A stretch of 64,000 nt of DNA from JBKBII01 sp046299415 (GTDB taxonomy: Bacteria > Pseudomonadota > Gammaproteobacteria > Ectothiorhodospirales > Ectothiorhodospiraceae). Shown here piece after piece: positions 7,745 to 17,010 of this stretch (within the stretch, counting starts at the first letter, position 1; every line of letters begins with the position of its first letter). The stretch spans positions 62,001-126,000 of the forward strand of contig JBKBII010000001.1 in the NCBI GenBank assembly GCA_046299415.1, written 5' to 3'. The position numbers and the translations under genes were made by a program. The notes below the pieces were generated by a model that made no database searches, had not been told where the DNA came from, and saw only the letters and a list, made by a program, of their open reading frames with translations.

Positions 7745-10501
7745 GTGAAAAGAAAGATCGTTGCAGCCGTTGTTTTGGCGCTCGGAGTGACTGCAGTCGG
7801 TGGAGTGATTTCTCCGGCCATTTCGCAGACCGTGTCGTTGGGTGCTGTCGAGACACGTTCGGCGTTGAATCAGCCGCTGTCGGTCCGCGTGCCTGTCGAT
7901 GGGTTGCGTGATGATCTTGAGGTCGTTCTCGCACCGAGCTCGGCCTACGCCCGTCAGGGACTCGATCGATCGATGCTGCCTTCGGATTTAAGCGTCGTCG
8001 TTGAAGGCGGTGAGGTTCGGGTGACGACTGAGAGGCCGGTCCGTGAGCCGTATTTGCCTCTTTTGCTTGAGGCGCGCTGGTCGGGGGGGCGCGTGATTCG
8101 TGAGTACGCGATCCTCCTTGACCCGCCGACGGTGATCAGTCAGGCACGATCGCCTGTGGCTCGCATTGAAGCACCGAGAGAGTCTGTCGTATCGGGTATG
8201 CCTCCGGTGTCTTCGCGAGCGGCGCCGCCACGCGCCGCAGCTGAGCCATTGGGTGATTCTCATGTCGTTCAGCGCGGAGAGACGCTGTTCAGCATCGTGC
8301 AGCGGTGGGGATTCTCTGGTGACGACATCGCCCGCGCCGCGATAGCGGTGGTGGAGGCCAACCCATCGGCATTCATTGTCGGCGATCCCAATCGGTTGCG
8401 TGCGGAGGCGACGCTGCAGCGACCCAATCCCGCGCAGGTCGCGAATGTGTCGTTGGCTCAGGCGCGGGAAGCTCTCTCGGGTCAAGGGTCTCGTGCGGCT
8501 GTGCCGCCGCCTGCCGCACCGGCTCAGCCTGAGGGCGTACCTGAGGTGGCGGTCGACGAGGTTGTGCCAGAAACCGAGGGCGTGGCAGCGATCGAAGGCG
8601 ACGATGCGGGGGGTGAGGAGGCAGTCGCTGAGGACGCTCAACCACCGGTCGAGATGGCTGAGCTCGTGGCCGAACCTGAGGCGTCAACGCCCGACGGTTC
8701 TGAGGTTGGCGAGGCACAAAGCGATCGCCTGGAAATCGCGGCAATCGATGGTCTCGAAGGCTCGGCGGCATTGATCGAGCAGGTCGCTGCGCGCGAAATC
8801 GAGCTCGAGGAAATGCAGTCGCAATTGGCGCAGGCCGCGCGTGCGCGAGGGGAAACTCAGCGGTTGCTGGAAATGGCCAATTCGGATCTGGCGCGTCTCG
8901 AGTCGAGCTTGAATGCCTTGAACGCCGAGCGTGCAGAGCTCCGTGCGCAGCTTGAGGAGTTGAGGGCTGCGAGCGACCGACCCGCGATCGAACGGCTGAT
9001 GTCAGATCCCCTTTTGATGGCGTTGGCAGGGTCGTCGGTCATTTTGCTTTTGTTGCTGCTGTGGAGTGTTTTGCGTCGCCGCGGTGGCGCCGATGACTGG
9101 GCCGCGGATCGCGCCGATAACTCGGGTGTCAAGGCGGCTCCACAGCCACACACTGGAATCGAGGTTGAAGCGGCGGACGATGAGCCTCTGTTGGCGGCGG
9201 CTTCTCGCGCCGGTGGCACTGGACAGGCCGGTGTCGCGATGGCGGGTGGCGTGGCCTCAGGTGCTGGCGGTATCGCGGCTGTAACAGCCGACCCGCAAGA
9301 TGCGATCGAGAAGCCTGCGGGAATAGCGGGAGGGTCTGCCCCCGATGCGGCTGGAGCTAATGCGGGAGCGTCGTCTCGCATCGTTGCGGATGTGTTGGCC
9401 GAGGTCGAGGTTTATCTGGCTTACGGCATGGAGGATCAGGCGCTTGGGTCCCTCGACCGCGCGCTGAAAGACGCTCCGGGAGAGCCTGAGTTGCTGTTGC
9501 GGCGTGTCGATGCGCTGATTGCGCTGGGTCGCGAGGATGAGGCGCGGACGGCCCTTGCCGAGGTCCGGGCTAAGCTTCCGAAGGACGATGCCCGAATCTC
9601 TGAACGCGAGCAAAGTCTAGGTGGAGGCTTGAATACCGGCGGTTTATCGTCGACTTCAGGGGCGGCGAGCGACCTCGATTTTAGTGTCGATGCTCCGGCC
9701 GATGACTCCGTCACCCACGATACCTCTGGTCTCGATCGAGACATGGGTCTTGATTTCGATGACTCGCTGCCGTCTGCGGCCCACAGCGCGGGTGGGGCTG
9801 GTGATCGAAAGTCGTCTACGCCTGATAGAGGCGATGATCTCGGAGGACTGAGCTTTGATCCCGATGACTCGCAGGCTCTTGGTGATGGTAGAAGTGGCGT
9901 AGATGTTGAGGTTAGAGGTGAACCGACTTTTGCAGCGCTCGATGCTCTGCCGAGTGATGATGACTTCGTCGGTTCCGAACCGTCGCGATCTTCAGACGAA
10001 GGGTTGACTGCCTTTGACTTTGGCTCCGGCACGGAAAACCAGCCCGCTGGCGCGTCGCAGGGGGCTAATGATTTCGAGTCTTTTGAAATCGATGATGCGC
10101 TGTCGAGTGTGTCCGAGCTCGACGCGGACTTCTTCGATTCGGAAAAGGGCACGACTCAGACGAACGCCGACTTCGATGCCGAGGCGTTCCAACTCGATGA
10201 TTCGTCAAGCGATCCGTTGATGGATTTAAGCGAGAACGCTAGCTTGAGCCTCGACGGCGAGACGGCTGGATTGGCGGCCGATGATCTTGACGTGTCGGGT
10301 TTCGACGGTGATGTCGATCTTCGTACACGTCTTGATCTGGCACGCGCCTACCTCGAAATGGAAGACCGCGATGGTGCAACGGAGCTACTCGATGAGATCT
10401 TGCAGCAGTCGGGCGTTCCGGGGGTTGACGAGGCGTTGATTGCGGAGGCCCGTGAACTCCGTCAATCGTTACGCGGTAATGGACCGTCGAGCGCGTCTTG
10501 A
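7745..10501 (+). CDS. fimV: FimV-family pilus/polar assembly protein
   Basis: Inner-membrane hub that binds peptidoglycan and organises type IV pilus and polar proteins. The GTG start follows a G-rich ribosome site (GGGGGCGGGA). Visible order in 918 residues: signal peptide (1-28), FimV N-domain (about 30-125), LysM (about 171-235, HVVQRGETLFSIV), glutamate/alanine coiled coil (about 335-410), one membrane helix (about 422-442), TPR-like segment (about 547-618, DVLAEVEVYLAYGMEDQALGSL), a long Asp/Ser-rich cytoplasmic stretch, and the conserved C-terminal FimV motif (about 858-895, TRLDLARAYLEMEDRDGATELL). It heads the classical fimV-truA-trpF order. The pilus role is inferred from the family. 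Confidence 0.93.
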   Translation: MKRKIVAAVVLALGVTAVGGVISPAISQTVSLGAVETRSALNQPLSVRVPVDGLRDDLEVVLAPSSAYARQGLDRSMLPSDLSVVVEGGEVRVTTERPVREPYLPLLLEARWSGGRVIREYAILLDPPTVISQARSPVARIEAPRESVVSGMPPVSSRAAPPRAAAEPLGDSHVVQRGETLFSIVQRWGFSGDDIARAAIAVVEANPSAFIVGDPNRLRAEATLQRPNPAQVANVSLAQAREALSGQGSRAAVPPPAAPAQPEGVPEVAVDEVVPETEGVAAIEGDDAGGEEAVAEDAQPPVEMAELVAEPEASTPDGSEVGEAQSDRLEIAAIDGLEGSAALIEQVAAREIELEEMQSQLAQAARARGETQRLLEMANSDLARLESSLNALNAERAELRAQLEELRAASDRPAIERLMSDPLLMALAGSSVILLLLLLWSVLRRRGGADDWAADRADNSGVKAAPQPHTGIEVEAADDEPLLAAASRAGGTGQAGVAMAGGVASGAGGIAAVTADPQDAIEKPAGIAGGSAPDAAGANAGASSRIVADVLAEVEVYLAYGMEDQALGSLDRALKDAPGEPELLLRRVDALIALGREDEARTALAEVRAKLPKDDARISEREQSLGGGLNTGGLSSTSGAASDLDFSVDAPADDSVTHDTSGLDRDMGLDFDDSLPSAAHSAGGAGDRKSSTPDRGDDLGGLSFDPDDSQALGDGRSGVDVEVRGEPTFAALDALPSDDDFVGSEPSRSSDEGLTAFDFGSGTENQPAGASQGANDFESFEIDDALSSVSELDADFFDSEKGTTQTNADFDAEAFQLDDSSSDPLMDLSENASLSLDGETAGLAADDLDVSGFDGDVDLRTRLDLARAYLEMEDRDGATELLDEILQQSGVPGVDEALIAEARELRQSLRGNGPSSAS

Positions 10502-10669
10502 CGAAGCGTCGGTCGGCTGTGGGGCTTTGACCCTGGCCGGTCTGGTCTTCTACGGTGTCTGATTGGATGGGGCGGGATCGGTAACCCCTTTCGCGCTCGT
10601 CCGGCCTGAGCCTTGGTGGAGGACGTGGCCTTGAGTGGGCCACCTTAGCTTGATTTCGCGCCCGATCTT

Positions 10670-12073
10670 TTGACTCAAACGCGTCGTGCATGGCGCGAAC
10701 TGAAGGCTGGAGTGTCTTTTTCAGCGCGGCGAAAACGTTTTGAAGCGCGATCGCGAGTGCGATCTAGACAAGTCTATCGACGCGAGTGGCGCGAGGGCGT
10801 GATCGGTACGCTGGCATTGGCGACTTGGTTGGTCTGGTGGCTGCCGTTGGACACGTCGACGATGGTTGGCGATGGGTTTTGGCTCGGCCAGTTCGGCGGC
10901 GCGTCGACCCGATCGGCTTGGTTCCTCGAAATGTTGGTGTTGCCAACTCTCGGGTTGGTTCTGGCCGTCGCGCTATCGGACTGGTGTCTGTTGGCGCTGT
11001 GGAAGCTGTGGTGGCGGTTGCGTTGGGTGTGGCTGGCGCTGACCGTTGCGCAGATGATGCTGTTGATGGCTCCTTGGTTGGTAGACGCTTGGAGCGAAGC
11101 CTCTCGAGACGGGCTTGATGCCGGCTCGCTGGTCGCTCCTGTAGACCCTGGAGTCTGGCTCGCGGCGTTGCTCGAGTCGGCTCTGCCAACTTATGCGTTG
11201 ATGTTGGCGGCCGGATGGGCCGCTTGGTGGGTTCGGGGGCGTCCGTTGGGTGTCGTGTTGTTGGGTGCTCTCGCTCCCCTGATGGGACTCGCTCGATTGC
11301 CGGGCGGTAGGTGGATCGCATCGGCGAGTTTGGCCATGGGTTTGCGAGTCCTGATCGTGCTCGACGAGTTGACTCGATTGGGACCGCCGTCGCTAAACAC
11401 TGACACAGGCCGTTCGATCGACGCGTTCGTATCGTCTTCTCGTAGGAAACGCCGACGGTCTCCGTGGCGGCGTTTGGTGGCGGCGTGGCGGTGGGGTCTT
11501 GAGGGTCGGAATTTTGAAGGGCGCGCGGTTGATGCCTCGCCGCGCGCGCAGCGTCTTTTTGCCTTGCTGATTGAGGTTACGGCGTTCGATACCGCGCGAC
11601 AGACCGCTCCATCGCGGGGAGGCGGGCCATCGAGGCAGCGATTTGAACACTCGCTTTTGCTTGCGTGGACCACGCTTAGGCGTACGAATGTATCGACGTT
11701 AGGGCGACAGCACCCGCTAGATCGGCGAAATATGGATGACGGGTGCCCTGTTTGGGCTTGGGCGCGATCGGTGCGCTCTGGTCCGAGTCCTTCAAATCGC
11801 GCGCCGGCGGGGATTCTCGAAACCGAGTCTGACGTCGGTGCCTTTCGGCTCACGGCCCATGTGCGAAATCCCGAGTCACCTGAGTCCAGCGCTGATGCCG
11901 ATGCGCAAGGTCTTGTGGGATTGCGTGGTGGGTTGACGGTTTATGGTCAAACAGGGGCGACCGATCCCTGCCTCGAGCGTTCTCGTGCGCTGTGGCGATT
12001 GGCGGGTGTTGTAGTTTTGTTGCTGACCTTCGCGTTGGCTTTTGCTTTGCGGAGTACGAGGGCGCTGGGCTAG
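10670..12073 (+). CDS. Multi-pass membrane protein of unknown function
   Basis: Not recognised. The frame of up to 467 residues is rich in tryptophan, leucine and valine. Hydrophobic segments near residues 44-60, 85-110, 118-136, 165-190, 192-208 and 442-460 suggest six or so membrane helices; the stretch between about 240 and 435 is hydrophilic and arginine/serine-rich. No signal peptide or catalytic motif was seen. The TTG at 10670 lacks a ribosome site; the GTG at 10712, with AAGG upstream, is a better start and gives 453 residues. It sits between fimV and truA, so it may be co-transcribed. Hydrophobic periodicity argues for a real gene. Confidence 0.6.
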   Translation: MTQTRRAWRELKAGVSFSARRKRFEARSRVRSRQVYRREWREGVIGTLALATWLVWWLPLDTSTMVGDGFWLGQFGGASTRSAWFLEMLVLPTLGLVLAVALSDWCLLALWKLWWRLRWVWLALTVAQMMLLMAPWLVDAWSEASRDGLDAGSLVAPVDPGVWLAALLESALPTYALMLAAGWAAWWVRGRPLGVVLLGALAPLMGLARLPGGRWIASASLAMGLRVLIVLDELTRLGPPSLNTDTGRSIDAFVSSSRRKRRRSPWRRLVAAWRWGLEGRNFEGRAVDASPRAQRLFALLIEVTAFDTARQTAPSRGGGPSRQRFEHSLLLAWTTLRRTNVSTLGRQHPLDRRNMDDGCPVWAWARSVRSGPSPSNRAPAGILETESDVGAFRLTAHVRNPESPESSADADAQGLVGLRGGLTVYGQTGATDPCLERSRALWRLAGVVVLLLTFALAFALRSTRALG

Positions 12074-12255
12074 CGTATGTTCGGGCGGCTTCACGTTGCG
12101 CTTAGCAAGCTCGAGTCTCGGTTTTTAGCGACTGGGGCGCGCGTAAGGCGTTGTTTAGTAACCGTGTTCCGCTGGAAGTTGCGTTCGCGACGCAGTGGAT
12201 CGCTTGATCGGCGGGCACGATCAGATGAGCGTAACGAGATAATGGGTTGTCGCTA

Positions 12256-13215
12256 ATGCAGCGTTGGGCGTTGGTCGTTGAGTACGACGGTGCTAAGTTT
12301 CGCGGCTGGCAGTGCCAACCGTTCGCGCCCAGCGTGCAGGGGGCTCTCGAGACGGCGCTCTCTCGCGTCGGGAATGCGACGATCGAGACGGTTTGCGCGG
12401 GCCGCACGGATGCCGGTGTGCATGCGACTGCGCAGGTCGTCCATTTCGACGCGCCGCAGCCGCGACCGGCGCGCGCCTGGGTGTGGGGTACCAATGCCAA
12501 CCTGCCGCCGGAGATCCGAGCGGTGGCTGCTTGCCCCGTGTCGTTTGACTTTCATGCGCGGTTTTCCGCGCGAGCGCGCCGTTATCGCTATGTATTGCGT
12601 AATACGCAGGAGGTGAGCGCGCTCGCGGTGTCACGTTGCGCGCATTGGCGCAGGCCCCTGTGTATTGACGCGATGCGCGAGGCGTTGGCGTCGTTGCTTG
12701 GTACTCACGATTTCAGCAGCTTTCGTGCAGCAGGTTGTCAGGCCAAGTCGCCTGTTCGCACTTTGCTGGCCGCATCGGTCACTCGCGAGAAGGATCTCGT
12801 GTGGTTTGATTTTGTCGCGAATGCATTTTTGCATCATATGGTGCGCAATCTCGTTGGTAGCTTGCTCGAGGTCGGCTCTGGCGACAGATCGGTGGCATGG
12901 CTTGGTGAGGTTTTGGCTCAACGGGATCGTCGCGCGGCGGGAGTTACGGCCCCGCCCGATGGCTTGTATTTCGTGGGCGTTGATTATCCGGCGATCCGTG
13001 ATTCGTCATTGTGCTTGCGCGATGATGGAACGGGTGAAAATTTGAAGACTATTTCGGGCGCGTCGACACAGGATGGTTGCGCCATGAATGCGTACGCGAT
13101 GGCTGAAAATGGCTGGGTGATGCTGGGTGACGAGGGATTCGCAGCGCCGAGATCGTTGTCCGTGCTCCGTCTGCCGTGGTGGATGACCGCGGAGAGTCAG
13201 AATTTCGAGCCGTGA
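12256..13215 (+). CDS. truA: tRNA pseudouridine(38-40) synthase TruA
   Basis: Converts uridines 38-40 of tRNA anticodon stems to pseudouridine. The catalytic aspartate is in CAGRTDAGVHA (Asp52), and the N-terminus VEYDGAKFRGWQCQP is typical. I use the ATG at 12256 rather than an in-frame TTG nine bases upstream because family members begin two to four residues before the first strand. At 319 residues it is about 50 longer than usual: after the normal end (GLYFVGVDYP) a tail of about 60 residues follows with no known domain. It lies between fimV and trpF as in many gammaproteobacteria. Confidence 0.95.
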   Translation: MQRWALVVEYDGAKFRGWQCQPFAPSVQGALETALSRVGNATIETVCAGRTDAGVHATAQVVHFDAPQPRPARAWVWGTNANLPPEIRAVAACPVSFDFHARFSARARRYRYVLRNTQEVSALAVSRCAHWRRPLCIDAMREALASLLGTHDFSSFRAAGCQAKSPVRTLLAASVTREKDLVWFDFVANAFLHHMVRNLVGSLLEVGSGDRSVAWLGEVLAQRDRRAAGVTAPPDGLYFVGVDYPAIRDSSLCLRDDGTGENLKTISGASTQDGCAMNAYAMAENGWVMLGDEGFAAPRSLSVLRLPWWMTAESQNFEP

Positions 13216-13339
13216 TTTTCCGGGTTGTGACGTGGCGTCAGTCGAACATCATGTTGGCGATTGGCATGGCGTGAAAAGCTCTGGATCGATTCATTCAGGT
13301 TTTTCTCGTGAAGGCTTGGGCTCCATCAGAGGCGTGGGA

Positions 13340-14023
13340 ATGAGGCGAATCCGGATCAAGATTTGTGGCTTGACCCGAGCAGAGGACGTTGAATGGGCCA
13401 CCGCTTGTGGCGTTGACGCGGTTGGGTTTGTCGCCGTTCCAAAAAGTCGGCGTTACGTGACGCCTGAGCAGATTGCGGCGCTGGCGCTTTTGGTTCCACC
13501 GATGGTTGCGCGCGTGGCGTTGTTTCAAAACGCTGATGCCCGGGAGGTGAAGGCCGTGCTGGAGCAGGCGCCAATCGAAATCCTGCAGTTTCATGGCGAG
13601 GAGACGAGTGAGTTTTGTGAACAGTTCGGCCGCCCGTATTGGAAGGCTTTGCCTTGCGGGGGGGTTGCCGAATCGGCTTTGAGCGAGCATTTGACACAGG
13701 CGTGGTTGGCCCATCCGCGAGCCAGCGCGATCCTAATCGATGGCCACGCGCCGGGCGCGCTCGGGGGCTCTGGCGAGTCCGTGTCGTGGGCGAATTTGCG
13801 GGTGGCGCTTCGAACTTTGGCGCAGCGTGGGCTGGAGGGAGACCTGCAGCCGAGGTGGATTCTGGCTGGCGGTTTAAACCCGGACAACGTCGTGACGGCG
13901 ATTCGTGAGTCTGGGGCGCACGCGATCGATATCAGCTCGGGTGTGGAGGCGGCACCCGGGCAAAAGGCCCGGGAACCGCTGCGTCGTTTGGTCGAGGCGG
14001 TACACTGTGGGTTCGATGGTTAA
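13340..14023 (+). CDS. trpF: Phosphoribosylanthranilate isomerase
   Basis: Third step of tryptophan synthesis, isomerising N-(5-phosphoribosyl)anthranilate. The protein (227 residues) has the barrel signatures KICGLTRAEDV with the catalytic cysteine near the N-terminus and AGGLNPDNV near the C-terminus with the phosphate loop. The frame is open 36 codons further upstream, but the ATG at 13340 has AGAGG before it and fits the family start (MRRIRIKICG). trpB begins 17 bp downstream, so the two are likely co-transcribed. Confidence 0.93.
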   Translation: MRRIRIKICGLTRAEDVEWATACGVDAVGFVAVPKSRRYVTPEQIAALALLVPPMVARVALFQNADAREVKAVLEQAPIEILQFHGEETSEFCEQFGRPYWKALPCGGVAESALSEHLTQAWLAHPRASAILIDGHAPGALGGSGESVSWANLRVALRTLAQRGLEGDLQPRWILAGGLNPDNVVTAIRESGAHAIDISSGVEAAPGQKAREPLRRLVEAVHCGFDG

Positions 14024-14040
14024 TCGGACACGGGGTTGTC

Positions 14041-15342
14041 ATGACGCTTGCATCGCCACTCGAAACTTCTGTGCTGACGTCAGCTGCGACGCCGACGGCT
14101 TCTGGCTCTCGCGGGGCTGGAGAGACCTGGGCCGGTAATGTGGACTTCCAGTCGTTTCCGGACGGCCGTGGTCATTTTGGTCGGTTCGGTGGGCGTTTTG
14201 TATCCGAGACGCTGATGGCGCCCCTGGCGGAGCTCCAAACCGCGTGGGAGAGCTTGCGTGCCGACCCGGAGTTTTTGGCTGAACTCGACGCCGAGCTGGC
14301 CGATTTTGTCGGTCGACCGACACCGCTGTATCTCGCTGAACGTCTGTCGCAAGAGCTGGGTGGCGCGCAAATCTGGCTCAAGCGCGAGGACCTTAATCAC
14401 ACCGGCGCGCATAAGGTCAACAATACGGTCGGCCAGGCGATGTTGGCCAAGCGTCTTGGGAAGAAGCGCATCATCGCCGAGACCGGTGCCGGGCAGCATG
14501 GCGTCGCGACGGCGACGGTCGCGGCCAAACTCGGTCTGGAATGTATCGTGTTCATGGGCGAGGAGGATATTCAGCGCCAGAGCCCGAACGTTTATCGCAT
14601 GCGGTTGTTGGGCGCTGAAGTCGTCGCGGTGCGCTCAGGTTCGAAGACCCTTAAGGACGCGTTGAACGAAGCGATGCGCGATTGGGTGACGAACGTCGAC
14701 GATACGTTCTACATCATCGGGACGGTGGCAGGCCCACATCCTTATCCGGCGATGGTTCGCGAGTTTCAGGCTGTGATCGGCCGTGAGGCGCGGCGTCAGC
14801 ATTTGGAAAAAACGGGGCGCTTGCCGGACGCTCTGGTGGCCTGTGTCGGTGGCGGCTCGAACGCCATTGGTCTGTTTCATCCCTTTCTTGATGATCGCTC
14901 GGTCGCTTTGATCGGCGTGGAGGCGGGCGGTGACGGGATCGAGACGGGGCGCCACTCTGCACCGTTGACCGCAGGGACGCCTGGCGTGTTGCATGGCAAT
15001 CGGACGTATCTGTGCGAAGACGATGACGGCCAGATCATACCGACTCATTCGATTTCGGCGGGTCTCGACTATCCGGGCGTCGGACCCGAGCATGCCTGGC
15101 TGAAGGACATCGGTCGTGCCGAGTACGTCGCGGTGACGGATCAGCAGGCTTTGGCGGCCTTCCATCGTCTGACACGGACCGAGGGCATCATTCCTGCGCT
15201 TGAGACGAGTCACGCTGTCGCGCACGTCCTCGATCTTGCACCGACGATGCGCAAGGATCAGAGCATCATCATCAATCTGTCGGGGCGCGGCGATAAAGAC
15301 CTGAATACGATTGCTCGGATCGAAGGCATTTCCCTTACGTAG
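14041..15342 (+). CDS. trpB: Tryptophan synthase beta chain
   Basis: Condenses indole with serine using pyridoxal phosphate. The PLP lysine is in NHTGAHKVNN, the glycine-rich phosphate loop is CVGGGSNAIG, and the C-terminus has GRGDKDLNT. The 433-residue form carries about 30 extra N-terminal residues before the conserved FPDGRGHFGRFGGRF; a later start is possible, but no in-frame ATG with a better ribosome site lies between. Its partner trpA, normally overlapping or adjacent, is 551 bp away here. Confidence 0.96.
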   Translation: MTLASPLETSVLTSAATPTASGSRGAGETWAGNVDFQSFPDGRGHFGRFGGRFVSETLMAPLAELQTAWESLRADPEFLAELDAELADFVGRPTPLYLAERLSQELGGAQIWLKREDLNHTGAHKVNNTVGQAMLAKRLGKKRIIAETGAGQHGVATATVAAKLGLECIVFMGEEDIQRQSPNVYRMRLLGAEVVAVRSGSKTLKDALNEAMRDWVTNVDDTFYIIGTVAGPHPYPAMVREFQAVIGREARRQHLEKTGRLPDALVACVGGGSNAIGLFHPFLDDRSVALIGVEAGGDGIETGRHSAPLTAGTPGVLHGNRTYLCEDDDGQIIPTHSISAGLDYPGVGPEHAWLKDIGRAEYVAVTDQQALAAFHRLTRTEGIIPALETSHAVAHVLDLAPTMRKDQSIIINLSGRGDKDLNTIARIEGISLT

Positions 15343-15893
15343 AAAGGGCCTGATGTAGGCTATCCGGGATTTCTCCAGGTCAGGCAGCGCGTCTCTGGGT
15401 TGCATAACCCGTGCTTTGGAGGTCCTGAACGGATTCAGTGTCTGCCAAATCTGGTCGGTGTCGCTTCTGATAGGCCGGTCCTGATCACGCGGAGAAAGGC
15501 CCTTTGCGAAACCCGTTGCGATTGACGGGGCGCTCGAGCATTGCGTCTGGCGGCTTTGCCAAACGGATTCGTGGATGCGGCCGCGCTCGACAGTTGTATC
15601 GGCCAAGCCGCTATCCGCTCGCGGGTCGTATTCACGCCGTCGGATGGGTTGGATATCGCGGGTACTGCACACGACGCTTGGCGCTGGTGGGTGATCGATC
15701 AGCGCGTTCGGTAATCGGCGGCGGATCAACGTCTAGCGGCGGGTTGAGGCGGCCTCGGTTCACGCTGAGGCCCGACGTGGTGTGCGAGGATTTTTGAGGG
15801 GCTGGACTTGCAGGCGCGCGTTGTACCGTTTGTCAAAACTGGTTGCAGCGCTTGTGGTTTGGTAATTACTTTAGATTGATGAAGAAGCTGACG
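15343..15893. other. Long trpB-trpA spacer, 551 bp
   Basis: No credible gene. AAAGGGCCT just after the trpB stop (15342-15350) is matched by AGGCCCTTT near 15495, an inverted repeat with a spacing of about 145 bp. The last 60 bp before trpA are AT-richer and could hold a promoter, but no clean -35/-10 pair was found. Confidence 0.5.
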
Positions 15894-16718
15894 ATGAGCC
15901 GAATAGCGCTACGCTTTGAACAACTTCGTGCTGCCGGTCGAACAGCATTGATCCCGTACCTGACGGCTGGCGATCCAGCGCCTTCGGCAACGGTGCCCGC
16001 GATGCACGCTTTGGTGGCGGCGGGCGCTGACCTGATCGAGGTTGGGGTGCCGTTTTCGGATCCGATGGCCGATGGGCCGGTGATCCAGGCGGCCTGTGAG
16101 CGTGCGTTGGCCGCCGGCACTCGCCTGACCGACGTCTTGGCCATGGTGCAGCGCTTTCGCGAGGTTGACGGTGCTACACCCGTGGTGTTGATGGGGTATC
16201 TCAACCCGATTGAGCGCATGGGTCTGGAGCGTTTCTCATCGGCGGCGGCGCAGGCCGGTGTTGATGGCGTTTTGATCGTGGACCTGCCTCCGGAGGAAGC
16301 GGATGAAGTCGGTCCGCTCTTTCAAGATGCGGGGCTGGACCCGATCTTTTTGATATCGCCGACGACGACCGATCAGCGCGTGCAGTCGATTGCGACCCAA
16401 GCTTCGGGATTTTTATATTACGTTTCGCTGAAAGGCGTCACCGGTTCGGCGGCGCTCGACGTTAATGCCTTGAAGGACCGTTTACAGCGTCTGCGTCGCT
16501 TCACGACGCTTCCGCTCGGTGTCGGTTTTGGCATCCGTGATGCCGAGACGGCGGCTCGTGTGGGCGCGGTTTCGGATGCTGTGATCGTGGGGTCTGCGAT
16601 CGTTCAGCGCGCGGCCGAGCACACGGAAAAACCGGAGAATTTCGCCCCGGCGGCGGCCGAATTGATTGCGACCATGCGCGCTGCAATTGACGCCGGATCA
16701 TCCGGCCGAATCGTTTGA
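15894..16718 (+). CDS. trpA: Tryptophan synthase alpha chain
   Basis: Cleaves indole-3-glycerol phosphate to indole, channelled to TrpB. The 274-residue protein shows PYLTAGDP, the catalytic glutamate and aspartate region EVGVPFSDPMADGPVIQ, and GVGFGIRD in the phosphate loop, all standard. The ATG at 15894 is preceded by a GAAGAAG purine run; in-frame starts at 15879 (ATG) and 15843 (TTG) would add 5 or 17 residues without better signals. Next gene is accD, in the usual order. Confidence 0.95.
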   Translation: MSRIALRFEQLRAAGRTALIPYLTAGDPAPSATVPAMHALVAAGADLIEVGVPFSDPMADGPVIQAACERALAAGTRLTDVLAMVQRFREVDGATPVVLMGYLNPIERMGLERFSSAAAQAGVDGVLIVDLPPEEADEVGPLFQDAGLDPIFLISPTTTDQRVQSIATQASGFLYYVSLKGVTGSAALDVNALKDRLQRLRRFTTLPLGVGFGIRDAETAARVGAVSDAVIVGSAIVQRAAEHTEKPENFAPAAAELIATMRAAIDAGSSGRIV

Positions 16719-17010
16719 CGAGAGCGGTGCCCTGATATCGGGTGATAACGCAGTTGTCAGGACGATGGGCCGCATGACGTTGTGTGATGTGACGTCTGGA
16801 GCGTCGACGACGGGGTTGCAACGACCGGGGTGCGGCAATGACGCTGGTAAGGTCTGCGGCCTGTGACCGACGTCTTTTGCGTGTGATGGCGTCGGCGAGA
16901 TTGGCTCTGAGCATTTTGGCCTTTCGTCGGCTTCGGACGCGCGACGCGAATGTGAGTCGATCGAAGCATTGGCGATGCGTTGAAAGCTTTGTACGGGAGG
17001 GTGTTTCGCG

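Noticed and set aside
14635..15729. 364-residue minus-strand frame opposite trpB and the trpB-trpA gap
   Set aside because: Antisense of trpB with no family likeness; it does not account for the gap.
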